Shown: positions 8,507 to 17,840, numbered from the stretch's first letter. The stretch: DNA of 64,000 nucleotides from CAMYOC01 sp963704875 (GCA_963704875.1 CAVPIA010000004.1:47029-111028); one strand, 5' to 3'. Notes: a model not told the origin generated them from the letters alone. Translations and numbers: made by a program.

Positions 8507-8803
8507 TCATCTTGTTGGCGACGGCGTCGGTCGCCCACTCTCCAGGTGTGTGGCGGGCGACACCGCGGCGACCTTTGACCGCAGGGAGCTCAGATAACGC
8601 GCGTACGGGTTGGCTTTGTAGCCGAGTTGATCAATCGCCTGCTGGACCCGGCGCCGTGTCGTCTCTCTGACGTGCGGCTCTCCGTTGGCCACACGTGAGA
8701 CCGTCTTGATCGACACGCCGGCCAGGTTCGCCACGTCGACTATCGTGACTATTGTCGCCTGTTCCTGATCAGTGGCCAGCTGGGTATTCGTTGCCTGTCT
8801 CAT
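8507..8803 (-). pseudogene. LacI-family regulator remnant (HTH domain only)
   Basis: Residues 17-78 match the LacI DNA-binding domain: VTIVDVANLAGVSIKTVSRV followed by NGEPHVRETTRRRVQQAIDQLGYKANPYAR and a hinge-like LSSLRSKVA. Full-length LacI proteins have about 330-350 residues with a periplasmic-binding-like effector domain; here the frame leaves homology at about residue 80 and stops at 98. Either the effector domain was deleted by a rearrangement with the neighbouring GNAT region, or a free-standing HTH persists. Truncation is the simpler reading. Confidence 0.7.
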
Positions 8804-8993
8804 AGCACATCCTCACGAGCTGTCTTTCTGGGCGTTCTTCCAGCGCGTGCTGGCCGTACGTCATGGCAGTGGGTTCGGAACTCATCGGCCGTGTTTCGGA
8901 CCACAATGGGATCACAATGGCGGCGGCCTCCAAGCCCTCGATTCGTTACTCGATGTGCCAGGATCAGGCATGAGCCCTGCCTGGCATGCGGTC

Positions 8994-9257
8994 TCAGATC
9001 CAGAACACCTGTCGCAGCGGCATCGAGAATTTGCTGTAACTTGAATGGCTGCGCTGCGCGGATGCACCGTGATCGCCGGAGCCAGACTCAATCTGCGCCG
9101 CGTCGCGTCGCGTTACAGCGGGCTGCGCGGGCGCCAGGCTGCCGGGCCCGGAAGCCGTGTAATTGGCCATCGTCTGGCAGGCGACATCCAGCATGCGCCG
9201 CGACCACGATGAGCGCCCGGGCGTCGTAATGTGTTCAATGTTTTCGAGAGTACTCAT
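8994..9257 (-). CDS. Small hypothetical protein
   Basis: 87 residues from the ATG at 9257, preceded by GGAGGG at eight bases, a good ribosome binding site and the main support for the gene. The sequence starts MSTLENIEHITTPGRSSW and is rich in Ser, Ala and Gln. No domain, signal peptide or membrane segment is recognised. It lies on the same strand as, and 131 bp downstream of, the LysR gene. Confidence 0.4.
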   Translation of the reverse strand: MSTLENIEHITTPGRSSWSRRMLDVACQTMANYTASGPGSLAPAQPAVTRRDAAQIESGSGDHGASAQRSHSSYSKFSMPLRQVFWI

Positions 9258-9388
9258 GGGCCAACCCTCCGGTCCTTTCATTACTCGAGTGTTAGGGCGC
9301 GCGATCTGCGCACCGACTTGAGCGTTAATCTAGGGGCGAAGGGCGGCGTCTACAAACGAAAAAAACTAGCCGCTAGGCTTAGAAAAAT

Positions 9389-10309
9389 TCATGTCAGCGG
9401 GGAGAAGGTCTTGAGCACCCATTTTCGCAGCGCCTGGACCGCGGGTGTTTCGGCCACATCCGGCGAGGACACGAAATAAAACCGGTCCTTGGTCGGTGCC
9501 TCGTGTTCGTACAGCGGTACAAGCTGGCCGGACGCAAACAGCTGCTGGCTCAGCGGCATCGGCACGATCGCCACCCCCAGCTCCTGCTGGGCCGCGCGCA
9601 CCACGGCGACGGTGGAATTGAGCTCAATGATTCTCAGCGGCTTTGGCAGCTCGACACCTGCGGAGTCCTTCCATAGTTGCCACTGGTCGCTGCGCTGGCT
9701 GTGAACGATCATCGGGAACGGGTGCACGATCTTTTTGCGCTTGTCGACGATCTTCTTGTACAGCGCTGGCGAACAGGCAGGTATCAGCCGCAGCGGATAA
9801 AACGCATCGGCGACCAGGTTCGGCGGCGCACTTCTGAACACCCGGATTGACACATCAGCCACCGGCGGGTGGAGTTCCCAGGCCTCATTACTGGTGTCGA
9901 TCTGCATGTCGATATCCGGATGCAGCGCAGAAAATTCCGAAAGCCGCGGGACAAACAGCTCGCTGGCAAAGAACGGCTGCACCGAGATGCGCAGGGACTG
10001 GCGCTGATGTCTGTTGCGAAACCGCGACATGACCAGACTGATCTGACGCAGCAGCGGGTCGATGTCGTCAAACAATGCCTGACCCGCCTCGGTCAGTGTC
10101 AGCGTACGCGCACTCCGATCGAACAGGCTGACGCCCAGCTCCTCTTCCAGCCCTTTGACCTGATGACTGACCGCCGAGGCGGTCACAAACAACTCCTCTG
10201 CCGCCAGTTTGAAACTCTGATGTCTGGCGGCAGCACAGAAACTGCGCAGGGCCCGCAAAGGACTCTGCCGGTTGCTGATTTCCGTCACTGGAGCTTTCGT
10301 TTTTGGCAT
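9389..10309 (-). CDS. LysR-family transcriptional regulator (GcvA-like)
   Basis: 306 residues. The N-terminal winged helix-turn-helix (about 16-75) shows LRALRSFCAAARHQSFKLAA, then ELFVTASAVSHQVKGLEEEL and LFDRSARTLTLTEAG, the LysR signature. Within the LysR family AVSHQVK followed by LEEELGVSLFDR is typical of GcvA-like members. Residues 90-305 form the LysR substrate-binding fold. The effector and target are unknown. LysR regulators often control a divergent neighbour, but the region upstream holds no plus-strand gene until 12752, so an autoregulator or distant regulator is possible. Confidence 0.88.
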   Translation of the reverse strand: MPKTKAPVTEISNRQSPLRALRSFCAAARHQSFKLAAEELFVTASAVSHQVKGLEEELGVSLFDRSARTLTLTEAGQALFDDIDPLLRQISLVMSRFRNRHQRQSLRISVQPFFASELFVPRLSEFSALHPDIDMQIDTSNEAWELHPPVADVSIRVFRSAPPNLVADAFYPLRLIPACSPALYKKIVDKRKKIVHPFPMIVHSQRSDQWQLWKDSAGVELPKPLRIIELNSTVAVVRAAQQELGVAIVPMPLSQQLFASGQLVPLYEHEAPTKDRFYFVSSPDVAETPAVQALRKWVLKTFSPLT

Positions 10310-10615
10310 CTCAGGACCCTACCAGATTCCGGTGGCCCATTGATGAAACAGGACCCCGCCGACTGATTTCAATCCGACCCGCGTTCCGTGGGGAAAAACG
10401 CGCTGGCGGAAGATACCGTTGTTCAGGCAATCACCGACACTTTTTCCAGAGACGTTGGTCTCTGAACCCTTCTTCCCCAAAAGCTTCAATCCGGCATGCA
10501 ATCCAGACCCATCCTGGGCTATGGATTAAACAGAGACCTGTAAAACATTCTCACACCTGGCGGCGCAAACATCGGCTATTTCCACGCATGTTGAAGCCGC
10601 ATCACCGGAGCGTGC
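10310..10615. other. Intergenic region with no gene seen
   Basis: About 300 bp upstream of the LysR gene, presumably with its promoter. Open frames here have no recognisable product. It is followed by a family A repeat. Confidence 0.5.
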
Positions 10616-10662
10616 AAAAAGGTGTCAGTTTTTTTCGAAGAAAATAAACCTGACACCTTTTT
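10616..10662. repeat. Family A hairpin repeat (full)
   Basis: Right arm AAAATAAACCTGACACCTTTTT is consensus; the left arm lacks the GG of CAGG (reads GGTGTCAGTTTTTTTC). It sits 45 bp downstream of the stop codon of the winged-helix TPR gene. Confidence 0.85.
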
Positions 10663-10706
10663 CTTGAGCGAAATGGCTCAGGACGGAGATACATGGTCAT
10701 GGTCCC

Positions 10707-12545
10707 CTAATTGAAACCGACTTCCGTCAGCAACGCGCCATATCTGGGATCGTCGCGATAGTCGTCGAGCATCATGTCTGACTTCAGAAACATCATGCCC
10801 CGGTCGCGCGCGGCCAGGGCGGCGTCCAGCGCAGCGAATCCATTGTCTGCATCACCCGCCGCGAAATAGATGCTGGCCAGCAGTGTTGGCGGAACATATT
10901 CGCTCTCGGCAGCGGTGTTGAATTCTTCCAGTAGTTGCTGGGCCTCGGCATTGCGGCCCGCCTTGTAACAGGCCACCGCGAGGTGCGCCAGCTGTCGCGG
11001 ATTCCGCCCCTGCTCGCGCATGTCTGTTTCGAACGCCGCGACCGCCTCGTCGATGTTCCCCATGCCGAGATGGGCGAAACCCACGATCGACCAGGTATCG
11101 GCGTGCTGTCTGCCAAGCTTCGCCTGTTCGATGGCCCGCGGGTATTGCCTGGCGCTGATAAATGTCCAGGCCGCATTGATCCGGACATAGGGGTCGTCCG
11201 GAAACGCGGCGATGCGTTGTTCCAGCAGCGCGATGGCTTCTTCGTGACGAAGCTGGCTCGACAGGAACAGCGCATAGCCGAGCACGTTGAGCGGATCTAG
11301 CTCCATCGTCTTCAGGTATTCGCGTTCCGCCGCGGCGAAGTCCCAGTCGTACCAGGCCAGGATGTCGGCATACAGGGTGCGGGCATCGGCCAGCTGGTTG
11401 TTGATCGACAGCGCCCGGGTGACCGCTTCTTTGGCTTTGGGAAACACTTCGCGTGGCGGCTGCCGGCCGTAGATCGTGCCGACAAAACTGTATGCCCAAC
11501 CGAGCTGAGCGTAGGCCTCGGCAAATTCCGGGTCTATATCCACTGCCTGTTCGAGGTAGTTGATGGCGAGTTCCAGGTCTTCCGGCGTTTGCTGGTAGGT
11601 GTGATAGCGGCCGATCAGGTATGCGTCATACGCGGCAATGCTGGCCGTAGGCAATGGCACATTGGCGGCCGTCTCGTCAGCAGCGAACTCCAGCGCCAGC
11701 GCCTGACCAATCTGCTCGGCGACATCCTGCTGGATGGAAAACACGTTCTCGACCGAGAGCTCGCGATCATAGGTCTCCGCCCAGAGGTGGCGGTCGGTCT
11801 GCGCGTCGATCAGCTGGACGGTAATGCGTACCCGATCGTCCTCGATACGGATACTGCTCTCGATCACCCCGCTCACGCCGATTTCGCGGGCGATTTCAGG
11901 CAGCGTCATATCGGTAGATCGATATTTCTCGACCGAGGTGCGCGAGGCCACCTCCAGGTTCTCCAGCCGGGTCAACCGGGTCAGCAATTCGTCCTGCATA
12001 CCGTCAGCAAAATAGCGGTGGTCCTGGTTCGGGCTGAGATCGCTAAACGGCAGCACCGCAATCGAACGGATGCCTGGCGCGGTCGGCGGCTGGTCCGGGC
12101 CGTCATTAAATAAGGTGAACCACAAGATTGCCGCGACCAGGAGGCCGGCAACAGCGGCCAGCGCCGGCCACTTGTTGCGCGCCGGCGAACCCGGGTCGGG
12201 CGTGGCCAGCGGTTTGACCTGGCAGATGAGCCGATAACCGCGTCCCCTGACCGATGATACATAGCGTGGGTCCTGGCCATCCTCGCCGAGCGATTGTCTG
12301 AGCAGGCGGACGCGCTGGGACAGCGTCTCATCGCTGACCACGACCTCATCCCATACCTCACGGATCAGCTCATCCTTGCTGATCGGGTCAGGTGCGTGCC
12401 GGATCAGGGCCGCCAGCAGCCGGAACGAGAGCGCCGGCAAGCCGATCAGCTCACCGCCCCGCCTGACCGTCTGCCGGGTGAGATCAACCTCCAGATCCAG
12501 GACCTCGCAACGGCCGTCCCGGGCGACCTGATCGGTCTCAATCAT
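10707..12545 (-). CDS. Membrane-anchored winged-helix regulator with TolB/FlgO-like and TPR domains (CadC-like layout)
   Basis: 612 residues. Residues 15-108 are an OmpR/PhoB-type winged helix (SKDELIREVWDEVVVSDETL, then QRVRLLRQSLG and SSVRGRGYRLI). A single membrane segment lies at about 126-146. A TolB/FlgO-like domain follows at about 160-285 (IRSIAVLPFSDLSPNQDHRY), then TPR-like repeats to the end. CadC/ToxR-type regulators share the cytoplasmic DNA-binding domain plus one membrane helix, with a periplasmic sensor. The TolB/TPR part would therefore be periplasmic if topology is conserved. The gene is divergent from an outer-membrane barrel gene, and four phased CTTCA repeats lie between them, a plausible target. 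Confidence 0.88.
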   Translation of the reverse strand: MIETDQVARDGRCEVLDLEVDLTRQTVRRGGELIGLPALSFRLLAALIRHAPDPISKDELIREVWDEVVVSDETLSQRVRLLRQSLGEDGQDPRYVSSVRGRGYRLICQVKPLATPDPGSPARNKWPALAAVAGLLVAAILWFTLFNDGPDQPPTAPGIRSIAVLPFSDLSPNQDHRYFADGMQDELLTRLTRLENLEVASRTSVEKYRSTDMTLPEIAREIGVSGVIESSIRIEDDRVRITVQLIDAQTDRHLWAETYDRELSVENVFSIQQDVAEQIGQALALEFAADETAANVPLPTASIAAYDAYLIGRYHTYQQTPEDLELAINYLEQAVDIDPEFAEAYAQLGWAYSFVGTIYGRQPPREVFPKAKEAVTRALSINNQLADARTLYADILAWYDWDFAAAEREYLKTMELDPLNVLGYALFLSSQLRHEEAIALLEQRIAAFPDDPYVRINAAWTFISARQYPRAIEQAKLGRQHADTWSIVGFAHLGMGNIDEAVAAFETDMREQGRNPRQLAHLAVACYKAGRNAEAQQLLEEFNTAAESEYVPPTLLASIYFAAGDADNGFAALDAALAARDRGMMFLKSDMMLDDYRDDPRYGALLTEVGFN

Positions 12546-12603
12546 GTCCGGCGGCAGGCATGGTCAGTGATCATAAGTAATTGATAAAAAAGGAATAAAA
12601 GTA

Positions 12604-12641
12604 GCTTCAAGGACTCTTCATGATTCTTCATCGAGTCTTCA
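12604..12641. promoter_or_regulatory. Phased CTTCA direct repeats, candidate OmpR/PhoB-type operator
   Basis: CTTCA begins at 12605, 12616, 12626 and 12637, so spacing is 11, 10 and 11 bp, about one helical turn. Direct repeats with 10-11 bp spacing are the usual target form of OmpR/PhoB winged-helix proteins. The site lies between the winged-helix gene at 12545 and the outer-membrane protein gene at 12752. Binding is inferred, not shown. Confidence 0.45.
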
Positions 12642-12751
12642 GCAAGTTTAACGGAAATGCCCCTATGGTGCGCGACATCCACTTTGGACAACAAAGGAAG
12701 TGGCCCGGCAATTGGGCCGCGACCACTTCAACAACGCATGAGGACCAGGAC

Positions 12752-13312
12752 ATGAACAAGCGGATATTGGCAGTGACTGTGTTGATGAGCATGTTTGCCG
12801 GCGCACCCCAGGGTGCACTGGCCGGAGACGGCTTCTATGTCGGCGCCAGCATCGGGTCGGCGCAATTGAACGACGACTTTGACGGGCTGGACGTAGACGA
12901 CGACACGGTCGCTTACCGGATCGTCGGCGGCTGGCGGGTCAATCGCTACTTCGGGCTAGAAGCCGGCTATCAGAATTTTGGCGATTTCGAGCAGAACGTG
13001 ACGATCAACGGCGTCACCAGCAAAGCCAAGCTGAGCGCCGATGGCTATACGTTTGGCGTGACCGGCAGCTACCCGGTGTCAGACCGCGTGGAAGTCTTTG
13101 GCCGCGGCGGGTGGTTCTTCTGGGACGGCAACGCAGACGTTAATAATGTGAGCCAGGCATCGCCGGAAGACACCAACCTGTACTACGGCGCGGGACTCAG
13201 CTTCGGGCTGAGCAAACGGTTTCACATCAACACCGACTGGACGCGGTTCGAACTCAAGAGCACCGAAAGCGATGTCTTCTCCGTCGGTCTCCAATACCGC
13301 TTCGGCAAATAA
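12752..13312 (+). CDS. OmpA-like outer-membrane beta-barrel protein
   Basis: 186 residues from the ATG at 12752 (internal to a longer open frame). Residues 1-24 are a signal peptide (MNKRILAVTVLMSMFAGAP, cleavage near ALA-G). The mature part has alternating strands such as GFYVGASIGSAQL, AYRIVGGWRVNRYFGLEAGY, GYTFGVTGSYPVSDRVEVFG and LYYGAGLSFGLSKRFHINTD, ending in FSVGLQYRFGK. A near-terminal aromatic residue and eight amphipathic strands fit the eight-stranded OmpA/OmpW-like porin fold. It lacks a peptidoglycan-binding C-terminal domain. Its expression may be under the divergent membrane-bound regulator. Confidence 0.85.
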   Translation: MNKRILAVTVLMSMFAGAPQGALAGDGFYVGASIGSAQLNDDFDGLDVDDDTVAYRIVGGWRVNRYFGLEAGYQNFGDFEQNVTINGVTSKAKLSADGYTFGVTGSYPVSDRVEVFGRGGWFFWDGNADVNNVSQASPEDTNLYYGAGLSFGLSKRFHINTDWTRFELKSTESDVFSVGLQYRFGK

Positions 13313-13329
13313 CCCGGAGCAAGCTATTT

Positions 13330-13359
13330 GGTGGTCAGAGTCGTTTGACTCTGACCACC
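13330..13359. repeat. Family C hairpin repeat
   Basis: GGTGGTCAGAGTC and GACTCTGACCACC form a perfect 13-bp stem with a TTT-containing loop, 17 bp after the barrel gene. Confidence 0.8.
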
Positions 13360-13397
13360 CATCTTTGCCCGCCTGATTCCGGAACCTTTGTTTGGTC

Positions 13398-13434
13398 AAA
13401 AAAACCCGCAACGAGGGGCGGGTTTTCTCTTTTT
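13398..13434. terminator. Bidirectional rho-independent terminator
   Basis: AAAACCCGC and GCGGGTTTT flank a short loop, with T-rich flanks on both strands. It sits between convergent genes ending at 13312 (+) and 13444 (-), so it probably serves both. Confidence 0.85.
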
Positions 13435-13443
13435 GCAAGGCTA

Positions 13444-13950
13444 TCAGGCGTTGCGTTTTCTTCGCGCAAATCCGAATCCCGCCAGGCCGAGACCCAACAG
13501 GGCCAGCGAGCCGGGCTCCGGAACAGTCTCGGCCATCGATGCCGAGTAATTTCCAAACAGACCGGACTCATTCTCTATGTCACCTATAAAGAAAGTGCCG
13601 TCGCCAAAATGGACAAAGCTTCTGCCGTCGTCGCCCGGGAATCCGGTAATTTCGCCGTCAGGAATCTCCACCTGGAAAACCGGTTCGTTACCGAGAAGAA
13701 TGTCAGCGATAAAAGCGGCACCGGGCCCAAACGGGAGAACATTTACGAATCCGCTCTCGCTGCCGACGCCGGGAAAATTCCAGCTCCACTCGATAATTTC
13801 ATCTGAAACATCGTCGTAGACATAGATTCCCGTGCCACTGATCGGACCACCGTAAGTCAGATCAATGGTGACAAGGCCCGCCCAGGCGGGGCTCGAAGAG
13901 AGCGCAAAAGCAGCAATCAGACTCGCTGCAACCAGTTTCAAACGTGTCAT
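13444..13950 (-). CDS. PEP-CTERM sorting domain protein
   Basis: 168 residues from the ATG at 13950, with AGGAAG upstream. A signal peptide (MTRLKLVAASLIAAFALSSS, cleavage near AWA-G) is followed by a beta-rich, Gly-rich domain and the C-terminal sorting signal VPEPGSLALLGLGLAGFGFA, then the basic tail RRKRNA. PEP-CTERM proteins are recognised by an exosortase and are linked to exopolysaccharide and biofilm formation. No exosortase is encoded in this window. The central domain is not recognised. Confidence 0.9.
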   Translation of the reverse strand: MTRLKLVAASLIAAFALSSSPAWAGLVTIDLTYGGPISGTGIYVYDDVSDEIIEWSWNFPGVGSESGFVNVLPFGPGAAFIADILLGNEPVFQVEIPDGEITGFPGDDGRSFVHFGDGTFFIGDIENESGLFGNYSASMAETVPEPGSLALLGLGLAGFGFARRKRNA

Positions 13951-14223
13951 TAGGTGGCTTCCTGTGTCCTGGTGATGATGTCCCAAGATCACGTTGAGTC
14001 GTGTTCCGGGCTGTACTTAAGTGATTGCGCTGCAATAAACAGGCCAAAACAATAATTCTGTAAATACAACTGGTTACAAGGGCCGATATCTTGGAGTGTA
14101 TAACATCCCGACATTTTTCCCGGGGTCCGACCAGGGAATGTAAAGTCTTTCGACAAGCCCTGTAGACCGTCGGGTCCGGCGCCGTGTCGAGAATATCAGC
14201 CACCTTTGTCTGCGGGGCGAACA

Positions 14224-14252
14224 GGGTCAGAGACGTATGCCGTCTCTGACAC
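14224..14252. repeat. Family C hairpin repeat
   Basis: GGGTCAGAGACG and CGTCTCTGACACC form a hairpin in the 320-bp gap between the PEP-CTERM gene start and the 3' end of the ankyrin gene. Nothing else is seen in that gap besides the expected promoter. Confidence 0.75.
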
Positions 14253-14270
14253 CAACGACCCTGAAGCGGA

Positions 14271-16577
14271 TCACCGCTGGATTGAAATGGATCTGGAACT
14301 CTCACCACCCGTCGTAATTGTGGACGCAGACTCGGCGAACCCCGACTCCCTGACGTTGTCCACCGCGGCACGAACTTGCGCTCTGTGCCTGTCGATCAGT
14401 GTCTGGGGAGTGCCCGCGGTGCAATTCTCGGCGGTCAGAATCTCGTCTCCATCCATGCTGAGCGTCGTCACGCACTGGAACCCGGCCTCTGACTGGAGGC
14501 GCTCGATCTCCTCGTCCAGCGGCCCAACCTCCTTTTTCGTCTGCACCACGATATCCAGCAATTCCGGGGCGAGCGGGTGACCACGCTCAACGGCGATCAA
14601 GAACAGCCTCTCTGCCTGATCCAAATCTCCGACGCGGACCGCCTCCACGCCCTGTTCGGCTATCCACTGCGTCCGTTCATCTTCGCTTAGCTGAATTATT
14701 CGGGTGGCCTCGGCCTCGGCCTCTTTGTCGCCAGCCACGGCGAGACCTTGGAAAATGCCAATGGCCTGGTCGAAATCAGCTCTTAGCAGCGCGTCTTCGC
14801 CATCGCTATAGGTTAATAAAGGTCGAGGATCGTCCGCGAGTTGGACCCGGATACTCTCGGACTTTGCATAGGCAACAGCGGTGCCTCCCTTCGCGTCCTC
14901 CAACGAGACATCTGCCCCGCCTTGGAGGAGTACTCCGACGATATCGCCATGTCCCCGGTTCGCGGCAAGCATCAAGGCCGTGAGACCGTCATTGCCCTGC
15001 GCGTCGATTGTCGCGCCGTTGGCGATCAAGGCCTCGACTGCATCGAGTTTGTCGTCGGCCGCGGCATAGGCCAGCGGGGTATGACCCAGGTTGTTTCTGG
15101 CGTCTACCTCCGCACCGCCATCTATCAGAAGCTGTACCAGATCTGCGGTCTTCGCGTAATGGAGCGCCGTCGCACCGTCCTCGTTTCGCAAGCCCACATT
15201 CGCCTGGCTCCCGATCAAGTCTGCGACGACCTGCGTATGGCCTCTGATCGTCGCCATCATCAACGCCGTACGTCCGTCATCGGTTTGCGCATCAGTCGGA
15301 GACTGTGCTGCAAGCAGGGTTTGGACAATGCCAGAATGACCCTGGGTAGACGCCAATAACAGAGCGTTCGCTCCATCCGTTGTTCGCAAGTCGACCGTAG
15401 CGCCCGCTGCGAGCAGCAAATCGACGATATCAGAATATCCTTGCCAGGCAGCATTGTTGAGCGGGGTCTTGCCCTTCTCGCTGCCAAGGTCGACCGGGGC
15501 ACCGCTTGCCAATAACGTCCCGACAACATCGAAGTATCCACGGTCCGCAGCCTTCGACAGTGGAGTATCTCCCTCTCTGCTCCTCGCATCGACAACTGCA
15601 CCGCGATCAATCAATAACTGTGCGATCTCTCCGCTCTTCGCGTAGTGAAGCGCCGTATTGCCTTGCGCGTCTTGCAACAACATGTCTGCGCTGCTATCCA
15701 GCAGAGATCTGACGATCTGGCCATGCCCGCCCCGAGCAGCCACCATCAGTGGTGTCCGGCCGTCATCGCCTTGAATATCGACGGAAGCCTGCGCAGAGAG
15801 CAGGATCGCAACCACGTCCGAGTGACCAAGGTCCGCCGCCTGAATCAGTGCACTCGTTCCATCCGCAGCTCGCGCGTCTATCGCGACGCCCTGTGCGATC
15901 AGAGCTTCGACCACATCGGCCTGCCCTTGCCGGGCCGGATTTATCAACGTGCGCGCCGGGCGCCTGGTCGCATCTGTTTCTGTGCCTTCGTAGCGACGCA
16001 TCACCCACCTGCCGTTTTCCAGTGAGTATTCCTCCTCGACTCCGGCGTCGAACAGCCGGACACGCAGGAATCCAATCGGCTGGGCCGCAGGATCGCTTGA
16101 GGGTTCGTGCAGCCTCAACACAAGCTCTCCTGCATCACCTCCGAACAAGGCTGCCAGGCCGCCTCCGCCCGACTCTGTGTTGTGCCAAACACCGACGTTT
16201 GTCGGTAGGGAGTTCAGACCTTTTTGGGCAGACATGATGGTGACCTTGACGCCATCATCCCGGGTCCAGCTCCGCATCGGCATGGAAACGCCACCACTGC
16301 CCACTGATACGGCTGAATCTGGCGCCGGCGCCGCCAATTCTTGCAGCGTCGCGGGGCCAATTGCCATGCTGACTCGCTCCAGCACGACCGCCATCTCATC
16401 CGGGCTCACGTTCATCGGACCCGCGACGAGAGTCCTGTGATCGCCGGCTCCCGGCGCCTCGACAGGCGAAGATTGGGATTCTCCCACCGGCGTCGCCGCG
16501 TCCGTGACTTGTGCCGAGCTTGCCGCTGATGCCAGGCCAACGATTAGCCCGAAGGAAACAAGATTTGCGTATTTCAT
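14271..16577 (-). CDS. Secreted ankyrin-repeat protein
   Basis: 768 residues with a signal peptide (MKYANLVSFGLIVGLASAAS, cleavage near SSA-Q). Residues about 40-200 form an unrecognised domain. From about 210 to 580 at least ten ankyrin repeats are visible, with the G-x-T/S-A/P-L-x-x-A-A pattern (GRTPLMVAARGGHGQIVRSL, GKTPLNNAAWQGYSDIVDLL, GRTALMMATIRGHTQVVADL). A helical, TPR-like C-terminal part follows (DFDQAIGIFQGLAVAGDKEA). Ankyrins mediate protein-protein contacts; periplasmic location is inferred from the signal peptide. A second, shorter exported ankyrin protein lies at 21837-22898. Confidence 0.88.
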   Translation of the reverse strand: MKYANLVSFGLIVGLASAASSAQVTDAATPVGESQSSPVEAPGAGDHRTLVAGPMNVSPDEMAVVLERVSMAIGPATLQELAAPAPDSAVSVGSGGVSMPMRSWTRDDGVKVTIMSAQKGLNSLPTNVGVWHNTESGGGGLAALFGGDAGELVLRLHEPSSDPAAQPIGFLRVRLFDAGVEEEYSLENGRWVMRRYEGTETDATRRPARTLINPARQGQADVVEALIAQGVAIDARAADGTSALIQAADLGHSDVVAILLSAQASVDIQGDDGRTPLMVAARGGHGQIVRSLLDSSADMLLQDAQGNTALHYAKSGEIAQLLIDRGAVVDARSREGDTPLSKAADRGYFDVVGTLLASGAPVDLGSEKGKTPLNNAAWQGYSDIVDLLLAAGATVDLRTTDGANALLLASTQGHSGIVQTLLAAQSPTDAQTDDGRTALMMATIRGHTQVVADLIGSQANVGLRNEDGATALHYAKTADLVQLLIDGGAEVDARNNLGHTPLAYAAADDKLDAVEALIANGATIDAQGNDGLTALMLAANRGHGDIVGVLLQGGADVSLEDAKGGTAVAYAKSESIRVQLADDPRPLLTYSDGEDALLRADFDQAIGIFQGLAVAGDKEAEAEATRIIQLSEDERTQWIAEQGVEAVRVGDLDQAERLFLIAVERGHPLAPELLDIVVQTKKEVGPLDEEIERLQSEAGFQCVTTLSMDGDEILTAENCTAGTPQTLIDRHRAQVRAAVDNVRESGFAESASTITTGGESSRSISIQR

Positions 16578-16694
16578 CTCGCCAATCTCCTGCTTGGGTG
16601 CCAGTCATTTACGGACAGGACGGGAGCAAGGGAGGAGGAACTGTCAAAAACGCCCGCAGGCTCAGAGACTTTGTTATCGAGCGTAGCGTTGGAC

Positions 16695-17684
16695 TCAGGT
16701 CAAAACCACGATCTTGCCGATCTGCTGATTCGATTCCATGTAGCGATGCGCTTCGACGATCTCATCCAGCGCAAACGTTTTCGCCACGATGGGTTTGAAA
16801 TCGCCTGCGGCAAGACCATCGTAGACAAACTGCTTCGCCCACCCCATGCGTTCGGGATCGCCGGTGATCTCGAACAATGTGTAACCCTGGATCGACAAAC
16901 CCCTGCCGAGGGCTTCCATCAGCGGGTACGGGGTAGCCGCCGGCGCCAATGCGCCGTATACGAATATCGTGCCGCCCATGGCTGTCGCCTGTGCCAGCGT
17001 GGTGAGCATCGGTCCTGCGACCGGATCAAACACGATGTTTGCCCCCTTCCCGCCGGTCATCTCCATCACCCGCTCCGCGAGGTTGTCCTCATCGGTGACG
17101 ATGACGTGATCCGCACCGGCATCGAGCAAGGATTGTTTCTTGCCCGGGCCGCGTGTGGTGGCAATCGCGGTCGCGCTGACCGCCTTTACGATCTGGATGG
17201 CAGCGATTCCGACACTACTGCTCGCCGCCGGGATCAGCACGACGTCGCCTTTCTTGAGCTTGCCGTAGTACACCAGGGCACCATAAGCGGTCATGTACTG
17301 CATCCAGATGGATGTGGCTTCGGCCGGTGACAGATTCTCCGGGTAAGGGGCTACCGCGTGTGCCGGAACAATGGCGCTCTCGCCATAGACGCCGTACTGA
17401 ACCATCGAAAACGCGGGGATCGTGCTCACCCGCTCACCGATGCTCAGGTCCTCGACGCCGGATCCCAGTGCATCAACAACCCCCGATGCCTCATACCCCA
17501 GTCTGGATGGGAACTTCGGTTGCTCCAGATACTGGCCTCTGCGAAACATCACCTCGGCGCGGTTCAACCCGATCGCCGCCACCTTGATCCGCACCTCGCC
17601 GGGACCGGGCTCACGGTCAGGCTGTTCCTCGATCTTCAGCACATCGGCATCGCCGGTTTCGTGGAACACAACCTGCTTGGGCAT
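16695..17684 (-). CDS. Zinc-independent quinone oxidoreductase / MDR-family dehydrogenase
   Basis: 329 residues from the ATG at 17684 (GGAGAG upstream); the longer frame to 17738 has no support. The GroES-like part (28-110: GEVRIKVAAIGLNRAEVMFR) precedes a Rossmann NAD(P)-binding part with IPAASSSVGIAAIQIVKAV (about 140-160), where AASSSVG replaces the AxGGVG motif. The Cys/His zinc ligands of alcohol dehydrogenases are absent, as in QOR-like enzymes. It probably reduces quinones or activated alkenes with NADPH. It appears to be a single-gene unit. Confidence 0.85.
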   Translation of the reverse strand: MPKQVVFHETGDADVLKIEEQPDREPGPGEVRIKVAAIGLNRAEVMFRRGQYLEQPKFPSRLGYEASGVVDALGSGVEDLSIGERVSTIPAFSMVQYGVYGESAIVPAHAVAPYPENLSPAEATSIWMQYMTAYGALVYYGKLKKGDVVLIPAASSSVGIAAIQIVKAVSATAIATTRGPGKKQSLLDAGADHVIVTDEDNLAERVMEMTGGKGANIVFDPVAGPMLTTLAQATAMGGTIFVYGALAPAATPYPLMEALGRGLSIQGYTLFEITGDPERMGWAKQFVYDGLAAGDFKPIVAKTFALDEIVEAHRYMESNQQIGKIVVLT

Positions 17685-17789
17685 CTCGCTCTCTCCTTGA
17701 TCAAATCGTAGTCGAACGGGGTCTTGGACCTCGCACATTTAATATAGCTGTGACGAAGAAGGACCAGCGGACCGCCTTCGTGATCAAAC

Positions 17790-17817
17790 GGCGTCAGTGA
17801 CGATTGTCTCTGACCCC
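17790..17817. repeat. Family C hairpin repeat (imperfect)
   Basis: GGCGTCAGTGACGATTGTCT followed by CTGACCCC: the right half matches family C (GTCTCTGACCCC), the left half is diverged. It lies downstream of the DUF2182 gene and upstream of the quinone oxidoreductase gene. Confidence 0.6.
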
Positions 17818-17840
17818 TGTCGGCCGATCCCGGTCTGGCG

